Source: Macrolepiota albuminosa (lineage: Eukaryota > Basidiomycota > Agaricomycetes > Agaricales > Agaricaceae). From it: a stretch of DNA of 64,000 nucleotides. This document shows positions 1 to 9,635 of the stretch, in pieces. The first letter of the stretch is position 1. Each line of letters begins with the position of its first letter. A program made the position numbers and the translations under genes. The DNA lies in assembly GCA_027475525.1 (NCBI GenBank), contig JAMWFC010000021.1:1-64000 (forward strand), given 5' to 3'. The notes under the pieces are model-generated. The model ran no database searches. It was not told where the DNA came from and worked only from the letters and a program-made list of their open reading frames with translations.

Positions 1-685
1 AGGACATTTCGGTACCGAAATGTCAAATCTGGATAGGCACAGTAAATTTCGTTCTTTGTGAGATAATTCATGGCTGCTGATGAATGTGAGGAAAACAGGG
101 GTTGCAGAACTTTTTTCGTGCGTGTTATTATGATATTGAGGGGTGCTTGTTTGCCTAAAAGAACGACCACATTTCGAACGTTGGGTAAAGATAGCATCGA
201 TGAGCGAATTCGTGAATCAATGGTCAAGGAATACGATTTCCGGATGTCTTTGATAAATCCGTCCGCATAGTGGACAGGCACAATGACATCGAGACTATGA
301 GGTTTGATGTCACAGCCGTTGAGTATTGATAGAACAACAGAACCAAATACGACGCCTTCCACTTTTTCCAAAGCGGTTAAGATGTGTGAAATATTGAATC
401 CCAGGGAAGCGAATGATATGGCCATTGTACGAGCCACATGGTTCTGAACCTCCTGCTGCAATATTGAGTGTGTTTCCTGTAAAATCGCCAGATCACGGAG
501 ATTCAAATGCTGAAGAATTAAACTGTGGATGTATGACGTGATTGAAAAGTAGGCTGCAAGTTTCCAGTCTTTCTTGGCTATTGTAAGTGTTTATTAGTGT
601 TGGAAAACTGCGCAACAATTGGAAATTCACGGTTTGGCCCCCAGCTTCCATCAACCCATTGTGAAGCAGGTTTGTTAACACTCAT
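1..685 (-). CDS. Unrecognised protein, 5' part (runs off left edge)
   Basis: Read on the minus strand, the ATG at 685-683 begins MSVNKPASQWVDGSWGPN. A 53-bp intron follows (about 630-578; GTGAAT donor, CTAAT branch site, AATAG acceptor). Exon 2 (577 to the window edge) is fully open for about 190 codons and is cut by the edge. Exon 2 has a helical N-terminal stretch (LILQHLNLRDLAILQETHS), then a GS...LDVIVP pattern that faintly recalls the nucleotidyltransferase fold seen in other agaricomycete hypothetical proteins. That likeness is inference only. The gene is divergent from the BTB gene at 907, and the two share about 220 bp of promoter space. The open frame, clean intron and residue choice make it a real gene; its function is unknown. 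Confidence 0.6.
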
Positions 686-906
686 TGTGTCGTCGTGATT
701 CATATTTTGCTTACAAGGTTTATATAAGTGAGATGAAACTTTTCACATTGTTAATCATAGCAGGGGTTCCGAAACCATCTCACGCGAATTGGTTCATATT
801 TTTGTACTGTCGTACTCTCATGCTAAACCTATATAAGAGATGTGAATCAACTTTGCGCATAAATAAAAGATTCAAGACCACTTCCACAATTAACCTTGTG
901 ACCGTC
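686..906. promoter_or_regulatory. Shared intergenic promoter region between divergent genes
   Basis: This stretch separates the minus-strand start at 685 from the plus-strand BTB start at 907. It contains TATA-like AT-rich stretches (for example around 829 and 858). The 11-mer TGTGAATCAAC at 840-850 recurs at about 2873 and 7004. No coding frame is convincing here. Confidence 0.3.
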
Positions 907-1978
907 ATGGCAGAGAACAATCCTTCTGCAGCAACGGAAGTCAACACACATCAAACCGTTCCTGAATTTTCATTCGATGATGGTAATTTACTTGTCAAGG
1001 CAAACGATGGCATTCTTTATCGTGTTCATGTCTCTGTTCTCAAACATGCTTCGACCTATTTCACGGAAATATTGGATGGAGCTGATAAAATGGGTGGAAT
1101 GGCCGAGTTAAATTTGACCGAGGAGTGTGTTGAAAACATTCAATGTCTGCTGGGTGCAATTTATAATATTGCTAGGTGAATCACCTTTATTTTTTTTTTG
1201 TACAACGAATAATAGTGGATATCGAACAGGTACTCCATCAATCACACACCAATTGCACCTCGGACATTGAATGCGTTATTATACATGTCCTTCAAATATC
1301 GATGCGTAATGGTGTTTCGCTCTTTGGTTATCAGGATTCGGAGGACATTTCCTTCGTCTTTGCGCCTCTGGGATGAATATCAGGCCCTCGCAGATTCTGT
1401 TCTAGGAGTTCAACGAAAAAAAGGATTTGAAATAGTGCTCCTCAACACAATAACGACATGTAATCTCCATCTGTGTCGACCCATCATTTATTACCTCATT
1501 TGCCATCGATACACAGAAGTGAGTCCTTTACAAGCAGTGAAGCGTTTTCTGACGTCCTTAGAAACAAATCAAAGAAGGCGTTGTTTGCGACAACGATCAG
1601 ACTGCTCAATTGAATTTGCATGATCAAATGATCTGCATAGTTGGAAGGAATGCATTGTTCGACATGCAAAAACGTCTTACGTGGGAGTGGCTTGAACGCA
1701 CAAGACCAGAAAGTTGTATGACCCCTTTTGCATGTGAAACAGGCCGAGACATTATTCGTGCAGCAATATTTGGAAACCCGTGTACAGATCGACTCTGTCG
1801 TGTTGAAGCATTGACTAAATGGAAATGTTTTTGGGATCAATTACTTTGCTTGGAGTGTGGGGTCTGGAGTCGATCGAGCCATCGTACAAAACGACGGCTG
1901 GTCTGGGATTCACTTCCCCGTTTATTTGGACTAGGTAGTTGGACTTTACTGCGAGAAATGGACAATGGTGGATTATAG
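907..1978 (+). CDS. BTB/POZ domain protein
   Basis: This is a spliced gene starting at the ATG at 907. Exon 1 carries the start of a BTB fold (FSFDDGNLLVKANDGILYRV, then VHVSVLKHASTYFTEIL). It ends at a GTGAATC donor near 1178. Later exons read ALLYMSFKYRC...FRSLVIRIRR, then LNLHDQMICIVGRNAL, then CLECGVWSRSSHRTKRRLVW and DSLPRLFGLGSW. These are the C-terminal blocks of the expanded agaricomycete BTB family, including the typical 'R..WD.LP..F.L..W' ending, followed by a stop at 1976-1978. BTB domains mediate dimerisation and often recruit cullin-3 ligases; a specific role cannot be inferred. Exact internal splice sites between about 1180 and 1600 are uncertain. Confidence 0.7.
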
Positions 1979-2179
1979 GATTTCCACCGTCAGCTATGGA
2001 AGAATGTAATGAACAATAATTCAAAATATTTTTGCATGATCATTCGCATGTTGCATCGCACCATAAACCATTCAGGCCATGAAGAAATGAAAATATCCAC
2101 GGAGAGCGTGGTACCAATATTTCAACTTAAGTACAGAGCATGAAAGAAATCATGGAATTGAAACATGGACTTCATACAC

Positions 2180-2867
2180 GTTCGCATCCTCAGCTTCTAT
2201 CACTGGGACAATAAGAGATATCGACCAACTTGTATGGGTGGAAGAGCAAGCTGTCGATGCAACTTTGAAGGCACAAACACGTCCATTTGGAAGTGAATTG
2301 GATACTTTCCTGTATACCTTGTCTACGTCTGAGCGGATGCCTAGTCAAAGTGGTGGTATGCCACTCTAAGAAGTCATGGTTAACACCCACAGTCAAGATG
2401 GATATGCAGTTCTATACCGTTCCTCTAACGCTGCCCTACTGTCCGTTGATCATGCAACGGCCATATCAATCGACACCCTTCTTCCTCGCTTCTGGAAATT
2501 TACTCTCTTACCCACTAATCCAGTTCCCTATATACCGGTATCTTCCTCGAGCTTGAAACACGTCGAAGGAGTCTTGGCACACCTCAGATTTGACCCTGTT
2601 ATCGCTTTCATCGTAGGCAATATATCCGTATTCCAAATCAACAACGATATATGCTTTTTAACAGGAGAGGACGGAAAATCCGGTATCGTCTCCAGACACT
2701 CATTCTCTACTGGGGCCAGAACTGCTGCAACTTGGTTAAAGGATAGTTTCGAAAAAACAGGCGCCATTTGTGAGCTCAAACCTTTCCTTCCTGGATTTAC
2801 TCCCAACGTCGTGTGGTGCATGCATTTTCTTGTTGTTCGGTTCTCGTTTGACTTGCTTGCACAGTAA
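2180..2867 (+). CDS. Unrecognised coding-like segment
   Basis: Two plus-strand blocks look coding. The first is about 2200-2368 (DIDQLVWVEEQAVDATLKAQ and onward). The second is 2376-2867, open for 163 codons, with a sensible hydrophobic core (FDPVIAFIVGNISVFQIN) and ending ...NVVWCMHFLVV. A short intron or a decay event separates them at about 2360. I do not recognise the family. It could be a gene remnant lying between the BTB gene and the next locus. The antisense frame is also open in places, so the strand assignment is moderate. Confidence 0.35.
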
Positions 2868-3516
2868 ATATATGTGAATCAACTGAAGTTACAAGACCGA
2901 GTCTCCTATACTATGGAGGTAGGTCTTGACTTGCAGAACTCACGCCACAAAACTGATAAGATACCTTTTGTGGACATGACAATGGGGGATCGACATCCTC
3001 GCTATCTGCGATAGAAGACGTAAACATTTCCGTTGTTGGGGACCGCTGAAGATGGGAATAATGGTCGTACATTAAGCACGCCATTTTCAGTGTGCGTTGC
3101 ATTTCTTACCAGACTTGGTAGCTTGACTAGTCATCTTTCATAAATTGTTTTACCTGTTTTCTGTATTTTTAAGTTTGACTTCTCGCGTAAAGCTTCGGTG
3201 ATACGCTAACAGAGTGGGGACACGGGTTGTGAGATGAAGTCGATGTATGTATTCCAATACGTTGTGCCACGGCTAACTCTGAGTTGCGGAAATGGAATTC
3301 GTGAGGGCTGTATTGTGGGTAGTAAGTATCAGCCGCTGGATTGATCCGATTCTCAAACCAACAAACTTTGTTGAACGCGACTTGTCCCTTTTGATGTTGC
3401 GAAACTCGCCAGAGCGCCTCAAAGAAGTATTTCGATCCGTTTTAGAGATAATCCTCGGAAACCTGAAGTGGATCCGGAATCTTTTTGTCCTGCCTTGACG
3501 TCTCCTCTGACTTTCT
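2868..3516. other. No convincing gene
   Basis: Short open stretches occur on both strands (for example 3292-3498 plus and 3273-3623 minus), but none shows a family motif or clean splice signals. The motif TGTGAATCAAC recurs at about 2873. The segment may include decayed 5' exons of the gene fragment that follows. Confidence 0.3.
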
Positions 3517-4765
3517 ATGGATAAGCACCTTGACAAACGACTGTCTTTGAAAAAGGTGGTCTCCGCCCCTTCCCTTCTCTCTGATCTATCCAAAGTTGTT
3601 GATGATCCCCTGGAATCTTTCACTGCAGATGATATTGGACTGCCTTCTGTAGAGAAAGGATTCCCAAATCATGGGAAGTTTGCTATATTCCTTGATTCAG
3701 CTCCAGCCCGTCCCCATCACTGCCATCTTTCTGACATCATTCTCTTCGTTCCCAGGGCTTCATTCTACGCGAACTCGTGCCCAACGAAGTCAACTGGTTC
3801 TACACAAACCTAGGCATTGACGACACGTATTTCCTGGGCCAGGGCATGTGTAGGATTTGGGGTAAGGAGGGTAGATGTTGACGTTGACTGAAGCATCTGA
3901 GGAGCCCGAAGGTTAGTGATAGGTCAGGGACAAGTTGATCATTAGATCGCTTACCGCCAGCGCCAATGTGTCCAGGGATCGCAACCTTGTAAGGTTTACC
4001 AGAACCACCGTTGTTGATCTTGATCTGAGCACAAGTCATGAAGGACTCAGGAGGAATGACGTGAAGACCGATCTGCTCCATGCGGATCAGGTACTAGAGG
4101 AGGAAGTGAGTAGAAGTTGGATGATTAAAGCCAAAGAATGCTTACCTCCCCGAATGAAAGTCGCGCTGTGATCTCCGATCATATCGTCGCGCTTTTTGGT
4201 GCCAAGATCCCGGCTTATACCAAACATGACCCGAGCAAACTGGTAATCGATCTCGAGAAAATCGACGAGAATGGCGCAACATTCATCCATACTAGTCCTC
4301 CTGGCTTGACTGTCACTGAGGGCCCAGGTTCTACCTGTGGAGCGAGGCACGCCCATGTTTCGTTGTCTCCTTTCCGACCTTCCTTAATATTTTTCCAGAA
4401 TCGATGAACAATTTCTGGACCATTTCACTCCCGAGAACGCCTTCCGCCTCGAAACGTTCCGTTCAGCAGGCTCCGTTTCTTCGACAGCTTATCAGCAGTT
4501 GCGTTGCTACTTCGTGACCAAGTGCAAATTGCCTTCATACACCGCTCCCGCTAGTGGCCAGAAGACGGATATCCGAACTGTTTCTGATGCCGTCTTCTTG
4601 GAGAAGGCCGCCCCAAACACCCTTGAAATCTACCCAAAAATCATGTGGAACGTTGAGCGGCACTACGGACCCGTCATCGAGGTTTTTGAAGTCGAAGGCG
4701 AGCGTGAGCGCCGACTTGTCATCAGGTACAAAATGGGCGGGACTTCCAAATTTGATGCATGACAC
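3517..4765 (+). pseudogene. Unrecognised gene fragment interrupted by an AA9 fragment
   Basis: Plus-strand exon-like blocks are MDKHLDKRLSLKKVVSAPSL... (3517 to about 3704), GFILRELVPNEVNWFYTNLG (about 3752-3832, after a TTCCCAG acceptor), IVALFGAKIPAYTKHDPSKL (about 4146-4345), and a block from about 4400 to 4762 (FTPENAFRLETFRSAGSVSS ... VERHYGPVIEVFEVE). All have biased, gene-like codon use. I do not recognise the protein family. Between blocks two and three lies a piece of an AA9 gene in antisense (3833-4146), so the exons are probably no longer one working gene. The alternative is two independent fragments placed side by side by rearrangement. Confidence 0.4.
3833..4146 (-). pseudogene. 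AA9 lytic polysaccharide monooxygenase, C-terminal fragment
   Basis: On the minus strand, an intron acceptor (CTCCTCTAG, about 4096) leads into YLIRMEQIGLHVIPPESF, followed by MTCAQIKINNGGSG and a GHIGAG segment. A GTAAGC intron (about 3951-3896) separates this from DASVNVNIYPPYPKSYTCPG. This order (YLIR.E.I.LH, then .SCAQI.I.GGGSG, then the ASVNVNIY tail) is the C-terminal third of copper-dependent AA9 enzymes, which cleave cellulose oxidatively and are secreted. The signal peptide, the N-terminal histidine brace and most of the catalytic domain are absent. It is therefore a fragment in antisense inside another gene's exons, consistent with gene-fragment capture or a break-repair insertion. 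Confidence 0.6.
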
Positions 4766-5419
4766 GTAGATTGACTTCGAGTATGCTCAGAAACCTGACC
4801 AGAATTCTGCTATAGCAGGATCTTGGGTACTACTGGTCTTTTCGCAGGTTTCTCAATCCGACATTCATGTTCGTAATGCTTTAGGAACAAGGACCCACAC
4901 GTGCGGATTCATGGGCAGACCGCAGTCATTTTCGCATGGCAGTGTAGCGTCAGTGGCACATTCACTCGTGCAAAGCATTATAGCCATGTTTGACACCGAG
5001 GATCGCGAGGACGAGGTGTGTGGAGCTGGGGCAATATACTTGCCGTTATCGGGCGAGGACGAGCAGGATCAGCACAGTCAAAGACAACTGCGCAGGTGGA
5101 GAAGATTTTTCAGACCGCTCTCCCATGTTTGGAGACCCCGGACAACGTTGATCGGACACTCTTAGTCAATCTTTTTTGAACTCCATAAAAAATTTCCATT
5201 CGCGTATACGTAGTACAGATTTGTGGTATGTACGAACCACACCATGTTTATGAAGGTCGTTCAAAGATCAAGATAAGTTAGTTTTAGATAAAGAACGATC
5301 CATTGTCAAATGTAAATTGGCTTTTGTGAAACGAGAGAAGTTAGTAACCATGCTATAAAGCAGTGAATGAATATCCCACAATATGGTCCGATGGTGTAGA
5401 AAGAAAGAAAAAAAAACTG
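4766..5419. other. Mostly non-coding, one short open stretch
   Basis: An 84-codon plus-strand frame (4911-5165) is rich in charged residues (MFDTEDREDEVCGAGAIYLP) and could be the end of the preceding fragment, but no family is recognised. From 5170 to 5419 the DNA is AT-rich and without a coding frame. A short inverted repeat (GTGGT...ACCAC) lies at about 5223-5240. Confidence 0.3.
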
Positions 5420-6872
5420 CTAATCTTCGTCCATTCTTTCTTCTGAATCCTTCTTTTTTCCTTTCATGCTCCTCTTCGGCACCAATTTCTTCGAAACGGG
5501 AAATGTCTCCAACGTCTCTTTCAATGACACACTGCCAGAAGCAACAGGGATAGGAGTGTCGACCTGATCAGATTGATATCCTATTTTTTGTCGTTTGTGG
5601 AGACTGAAATTCGAGAAAGCGAAGTTTGCAGATCCCGAGTTTTGTGCAGATGCTTTGTTATCGTTTCTTTTCTCAAGTTCCGGTCGCTGAGGGTTGGTTC
5701 TAGGGAATGGGCGTCCGTCTGATTGAGCGAGAATGCGCACGCGATGTGCAGTAATTTGATAAACCTAGTCAAAGTTATTTTCAATCAAATCCGAGGAAAT
5801 TTCCACTCACTTTTCGCATGCCTGTCTTGTCTCGCATTAAGTAGCAATGGAGTGACGCGCAAATCAATACAAGAGTCCCGGGCTTCAATGCATTGTAAAA
5901 TTCCCATGGTGGGACAAGGTTGTCCTCGGTGTCAACGACGTCTAATTGAACGAGTTTATTTTGAACAAGGTTGAAAAATTCACCACCGAAATCTTTGTTC
6001 AGACGTGGGTCGTAAAACGCCCCTTGTTCAACCTTGGGAACTGCAACAGAGTCAAAAAATGAGGTGTAAGAGGGGTTAACATACGTGTTGGAATGACAGA
6101 GGCCCTTGGGCTACTATTGGGAGCGATATCGCCGTCAGAATTAAAATCTGACAGAGTGCGCTTGGTTAAACGTTTGTTACTGTGCCCTTTATTTGGGTTC
6201 TGGGAACATTTTAGAATGCAACTGAGCTGAAGACACAAACTCACTCCGTATTTCGGCAACATGTGTATAATAATGTGATCCTTGACAGTATTTTCATCTC
6301 CGGCTGCATTTCTGATCCAGTCCCGCACAGACACGTTCTGACGTTTTGAAGATTTTAGGTGAATTTGAAAGGTTTGTGAACAACTCACCTGTCCCTGTTT
6401 GTTCTCTTCACTTTCATCCATTTCGCGAATGGCATTGAGGCTTCCGATTTGGTTATAAAACAGGCCCCGCAAGAGTTCCGGCGCGTTTGATGGGAGTTTG
6501 ACAACGAGCACATCTTTTGCTTTCGAGGCATCATCAAGTTGACAAAACTGTTGATCATTGTAAAGAGTGCCGGGTACAAAACAAAGGACTTACTGGTTCT
6601 CCAGGACGACCAGCATAATGATTACCCTTGGCACATACAATAGATCCTGCTGAAGAGGGAGCAATCTCGCCAAAGATATTTGTCAAGAATTCAGCATCGT
6701 TGCAATCTCTGTATATATAATTTCCCGACCATTGTTCGGTTGCTCGTTGGAAATCCTTGTTGTACTCTGCAGTAGCAAGCGCAGCTGTGCCCATTCCCAT
6801 CATCTCTGCTGCCAGATTGGCATACAAACCTGTTTCGACCCGATCACAGGCACATTCAATTGAGACGGACAT
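5420..6872 (-). CDS. Unrecognised agaricomycete protein (multi-exon)
   Basis: The gene starts at the ATG at 6872 (MSVSIECACDRVETGLYANL). Exon 1 reads to a GTAAG-type donor near 6592 (GNHYAGRPGEP). Further exons carry LPSNAPELLRGLFYNQIGSL, SSKRQNVSVRDWIRNAAGDE, RTLSDFNSDGDIAPNSSPRA and DVVDTEDNLVPPWEFYNALK. The last leads into PGTLVLI-ASLHCYLMRDKTG at about 5870-5990. The stretch to 5420 adds a basic, lysine-rich tail ending in acidic residues. The short-exon structure and the 'VPPWEFYNALKPGTLVL' block are typical of small conserved agaricomycete proteins of unknown function that often accompany transposons. It lies directly downstream of the Helitron on the same strand, so it could be Helitron cargo, but no Helitron terminus was found to prove this. 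Confidence 0.5.
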
Positions 6873-7055
6873 ATTAAAGGAATGAATAGGAGGGTTGGAA
6901 AGTGGAATGGGGCGTGAAAGTGGGTAAAGTAAGGTTTAATACTTTTTTATTTTGTTTAACTTTTTGCTCCTATTGACAGAATAGTTTGTGATCTATAGCA
7001 CATGTGAATCAACATTTAAAACATATAGACGGTGGAATATTCAATAGATAGATGA
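6873..7055. other. Spacer between Helitron and downstream gene
   Basis: This AT-rich spacer lies between the 3' end of the Helitron helicase frame (7056) and the start of the next minus-strand gene (6872). A Helitron 3' end should show a short hairpin followed by CTRR on the minus strand. I could not find a convincing one here. TGTGAATCAAC occurs at about 7004. Confidence 0.3.
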
Positions 7056-9635
7056 TTATAACCTCCTTTTCTTGGTTGACACGGACTGTAATTGTGATTG
7101 TGCACGTTTTAGAGAATGTCCACCTGCAGAGTTGGCATTATCCCATTCGATGCAGGCAGTGTTATTAGTATTGTCAAGGCTTTCGTTATTGGTTTGTATT
7201 TGATTCAGAACTGTAATCAAATCGGTACTATTTGCAGCAGATATGGTTTCAATCTGATTATCATGGTGTGATAAATGAGAATAGATATGTCTCTTGTTAT
7301 AATGAGACAACGTTAAATTGTTTAATAATTCGAGGCGGTTTTTTTCATGACGAGCATCTTCAGACAAAGGACACATGACTCTCTTAGCTGCAAAAGGCCG
7401 TAATATTAAAACACCATTTAGAGATGATGCTCGGGACAACATAACATAAGGTGCTTCAGTTCCCTGACAAGATTCCAAATCCACAATTACATGACTCATT
7501 GTTTGGCCTTGTGCACGATGTGCAGTCATAGCAAAAGCTGGAACAATTGGAACTTGTGTTCGATGGATTGTTCGCGATATATGTGTATAATGATCAGTAA
7601 ATTTTAATGTAACTGTGTCAGGCAGAATGGGATAATAGCGTGGCGGGAGAGTAGACATAGGTGTCGGGTCAGCATCTGGAATCTCAACAATACAAGACTG
7701 CAAAATACGGTGATTGTCAGGTCCAAGAGTGTAACGGATACTGCGGACAAATCCACGACTTCCATTAACAATGCCTCCAGGAACATCAAAGTTTTGTGTA
7801 ATCAATACCGGCATATTCATTACAAGTGGTATCCTTCCTAATCTTTGTCTTGTTTGTCCTGAATGTAAGTTAAGCAGTCGATCTTGCAGTTCGCCTTCAA
7901 TTAATTCATATTTAGAGCCTGAATGACTTCGACAAGTGTCTTGCGCATAGTACCATTCTAAACGATGGCCATGCCGTAATGCAAATTCATTTGCTAATTT
8001 TTCATTCAAAGCATCTTTGGTTGTATTTGATGTTACAATTATTGGAGCTGACATCCAAACTGAATCAGGTTTAATTTCTCCATTTTTAACCACACGGCCA
8101 TTCAACAAAGTAATATCAGTCTGTGTACATCGACCTTCCCTTAAATGAGATAAGAGTTCTACAAAACGAACATTTTCAGGCCCTGGCTGCCTATGTTGTT
8201 GTTTAAGAATAACAACAATTTTGACTGACAACCAGAGGATTTTACCAAATATGATGTCTTGGCCAGCAGAGGTTTTTCCATATTTTGATGTGTCAATAAA
8301 ACTATACAGACGTTTTTCAATGACAGGTGGTAATTGTGCAAAATCTCCTGCAAAAATAACATTGATGTTTCCAAATGGTAATGCATTACCCTTTGCAGTA
8401 GAAAGTGCTCTGCTAATTAAACACATGAACCGACAACTTAACATTGATACTTCATCTATAACAAGAGTGTCCACACCATCCCACATTTTCATTAATTCAC
8501 TGGTTGATTTTGATTTTTGATTGTCATTCATGCCCATACACAATGCAGAATGCAAAGTCATGCCTGCAACATTCCTAGCAGCAATGCCCATATAAGAGCA
8601 AACTCGAAAACAGCGAAGTTCATTTTGGTTGATATAGAAGTCTCTTAATGCATGAATCACTTGAGTTTTTCCTGTACCAGCAGCACCATTCAAAAACATT
8701 CTTATTGGAGCCCATACAGCACTTTTTGGTTGCAAAGAATGCTCAGCAATAATTCGAAATGCTCTTTCTTGGTCATGGTTTAAATTCCAACGTGAAATTA
8801 TAAAGGATAGATCAATATTTGGAATTAAATTTTGACAAGCAATTGCATTGTCAAATTGAGGCAATGAATGTGAAGGTACAAAAGGAGTGGTCTGAATTGT
8901 GTAGGTGTCACTTGTTATTGATGGAATATGAGGTTCAATTGCTATATGTGTAATTGCTTGAGCATTTTGCTTTGTTTTTTCTCTTCGAACATCAAATTCT
9001 GTTCGCCAATTATTCTCATAGATCAGAGGTCCATTGACAAGTTCTTCTCCAGGCTGTTGTTCTGAACACAATATTTGTGGAGTGCCATATGAAGCATTTG
9101 ATGCACTAAATAAGCCACCTCTTTGTGCATTGTATATACATGAAAAAGTTTCTTTTGCAGCATTATCAATTTGATTGGAATGGGAATTTTGAATCCTATC
9201 AAGATGGAGCAACAAATCTGCATTTTGTAAAAAATCATGATTATACAGATCTTCATTAGTGTGACATTCATCAGGCATGTTGTCAGGAATTTTCTGTGAA
9301 ACACGGAGGCGACGGTTGGCATAATGACTATCACGACTGTCTTTACATTCATGTAAAATTTGCATATTATCCATGACTTTTTGGTTTTTTGCAGATATTC
9401 CACCATTGGACAAATGACGATTAAAAGCATCAGACCATGTTTCTGTACTATTGATCAAATCCTCTATAGTTCGCCAAGGAAAAAAAAATATCAACATCAA
9501 TCGATGAAATCGAGCCTGAGCATGGTCTCTATCTCGACGAGGAATTCCAGGTCCAACAGGCACAACAACATAACGGCGATGTGGGTGACGAATAACATGT
9601 TGATGACTTTGAACATCAGGATGTGAGGACATCAA
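7056..9635 (-). CDS. Helitron PIF1-like DNA helicase (C-terminal half of Rep-Hel)
   Basis: This frame supplies the ATP-dependent 5'-3' helicase that unwinds DNA during rolling-circle transposition. The segment opens with the linker block VVVPVGPGIPRRDRD and the 'FPWRTIEDL' motif that normally lie inside the continuous Helitron protein. The Walker A motif (NGAAGTGKTQVIHAL, about residue 315), the DEVSMLS Walker B box (about residue 395), AGDFAQLPP, and the late motif AMTAHRAQGQTMSHVIVDLE are intact. The final 120 residues are asparagine-rich, ending KKRRL. The frame directly follows ORF 9639-13232 in the same phase, separated only by a TGA; TTG and ATG codons come immediately after it. Translation could restart at the ATG at 9632, but family comparison says this is the second half of one protein. 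Confidence 0.85.
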   Translation of the reverse strand: MMSSHPDVQSHQHVIRHPHRRYVVVPVGPGIPRRDRDHAQARFHRLMLIFFFPWRTIEDLINSTETWSDAFNRHLSNGGISAKNQKVMDNMQILHECKDSRDSHYANRRLRVSQKIPDNMPDECHTNEDLYNHDFLQNADLLLHLDRIQNSHSNQIDNAAKETFSCIYNAQRGGLFSASNASYGTPQILCSEQQPGEELVNGPLIYENNWRTEFDVRREKTKQNAQAITHIAIEPHIPSITSDTYTIQTTPFVPSHSLPQFDNAIACQNLIPNIDLSFIISRWNLNHDQERAFRIIAEHSLQPKSAVWAPIRMFLNGAAGTGKTQVIHALRDFYINQNELRCFRVCSYMGIAARNVAGMTLHSALCMGMNDNQKSKSTSELMKMWDGVDTLVIDEVSMLSCRFMCLISRALSTAKGNALPFGNINVIFAGDFAQLPPVIEKRLYSFIDTSKYGKTSAGQDIIFGKILWLSVKIVVILKQQHRQPGPENVRFVELLSHLREGRCTQTDITLLNGRVVKNGEIKPDSVWMSAPIIVTSNTTKDALNEKLANEFALRHGHRLEWYYAQDTCRSHSGSKYELIEGELQDRLLNLHSGQTRQRLGRIPLVMNMPVLITQNFDVPGGIVNGSRGFVRSIRYTLGPDNHRILQSCIVEIPDADPTPMSTLPPRYYPILPDTVTLKFTDHYTHISRTIHRTQVPIVPAFAMTAHRAQGQTMSHVIVDLESCQGTEAPYVMLSRASSLNGVLILRPFAAKRVMCPLSEDARHEKNRLELLNNLTLSHYNKRHIYSHLSHHDNQIETISAANSTDLITVLNQIQTNNESLDNTNNTACIEWDNANSAGGHSLKRAQSQLQSVSTKKRRL

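Noticed and set aside
5223..5240. GTGGT...ACCAC hairpin as the Helitron 3' end
   Set aside because: No YYAG (CTRR on the minus strand) at the expected short distance, and it lies 1.8 kb beyond the coding end with another gene between.
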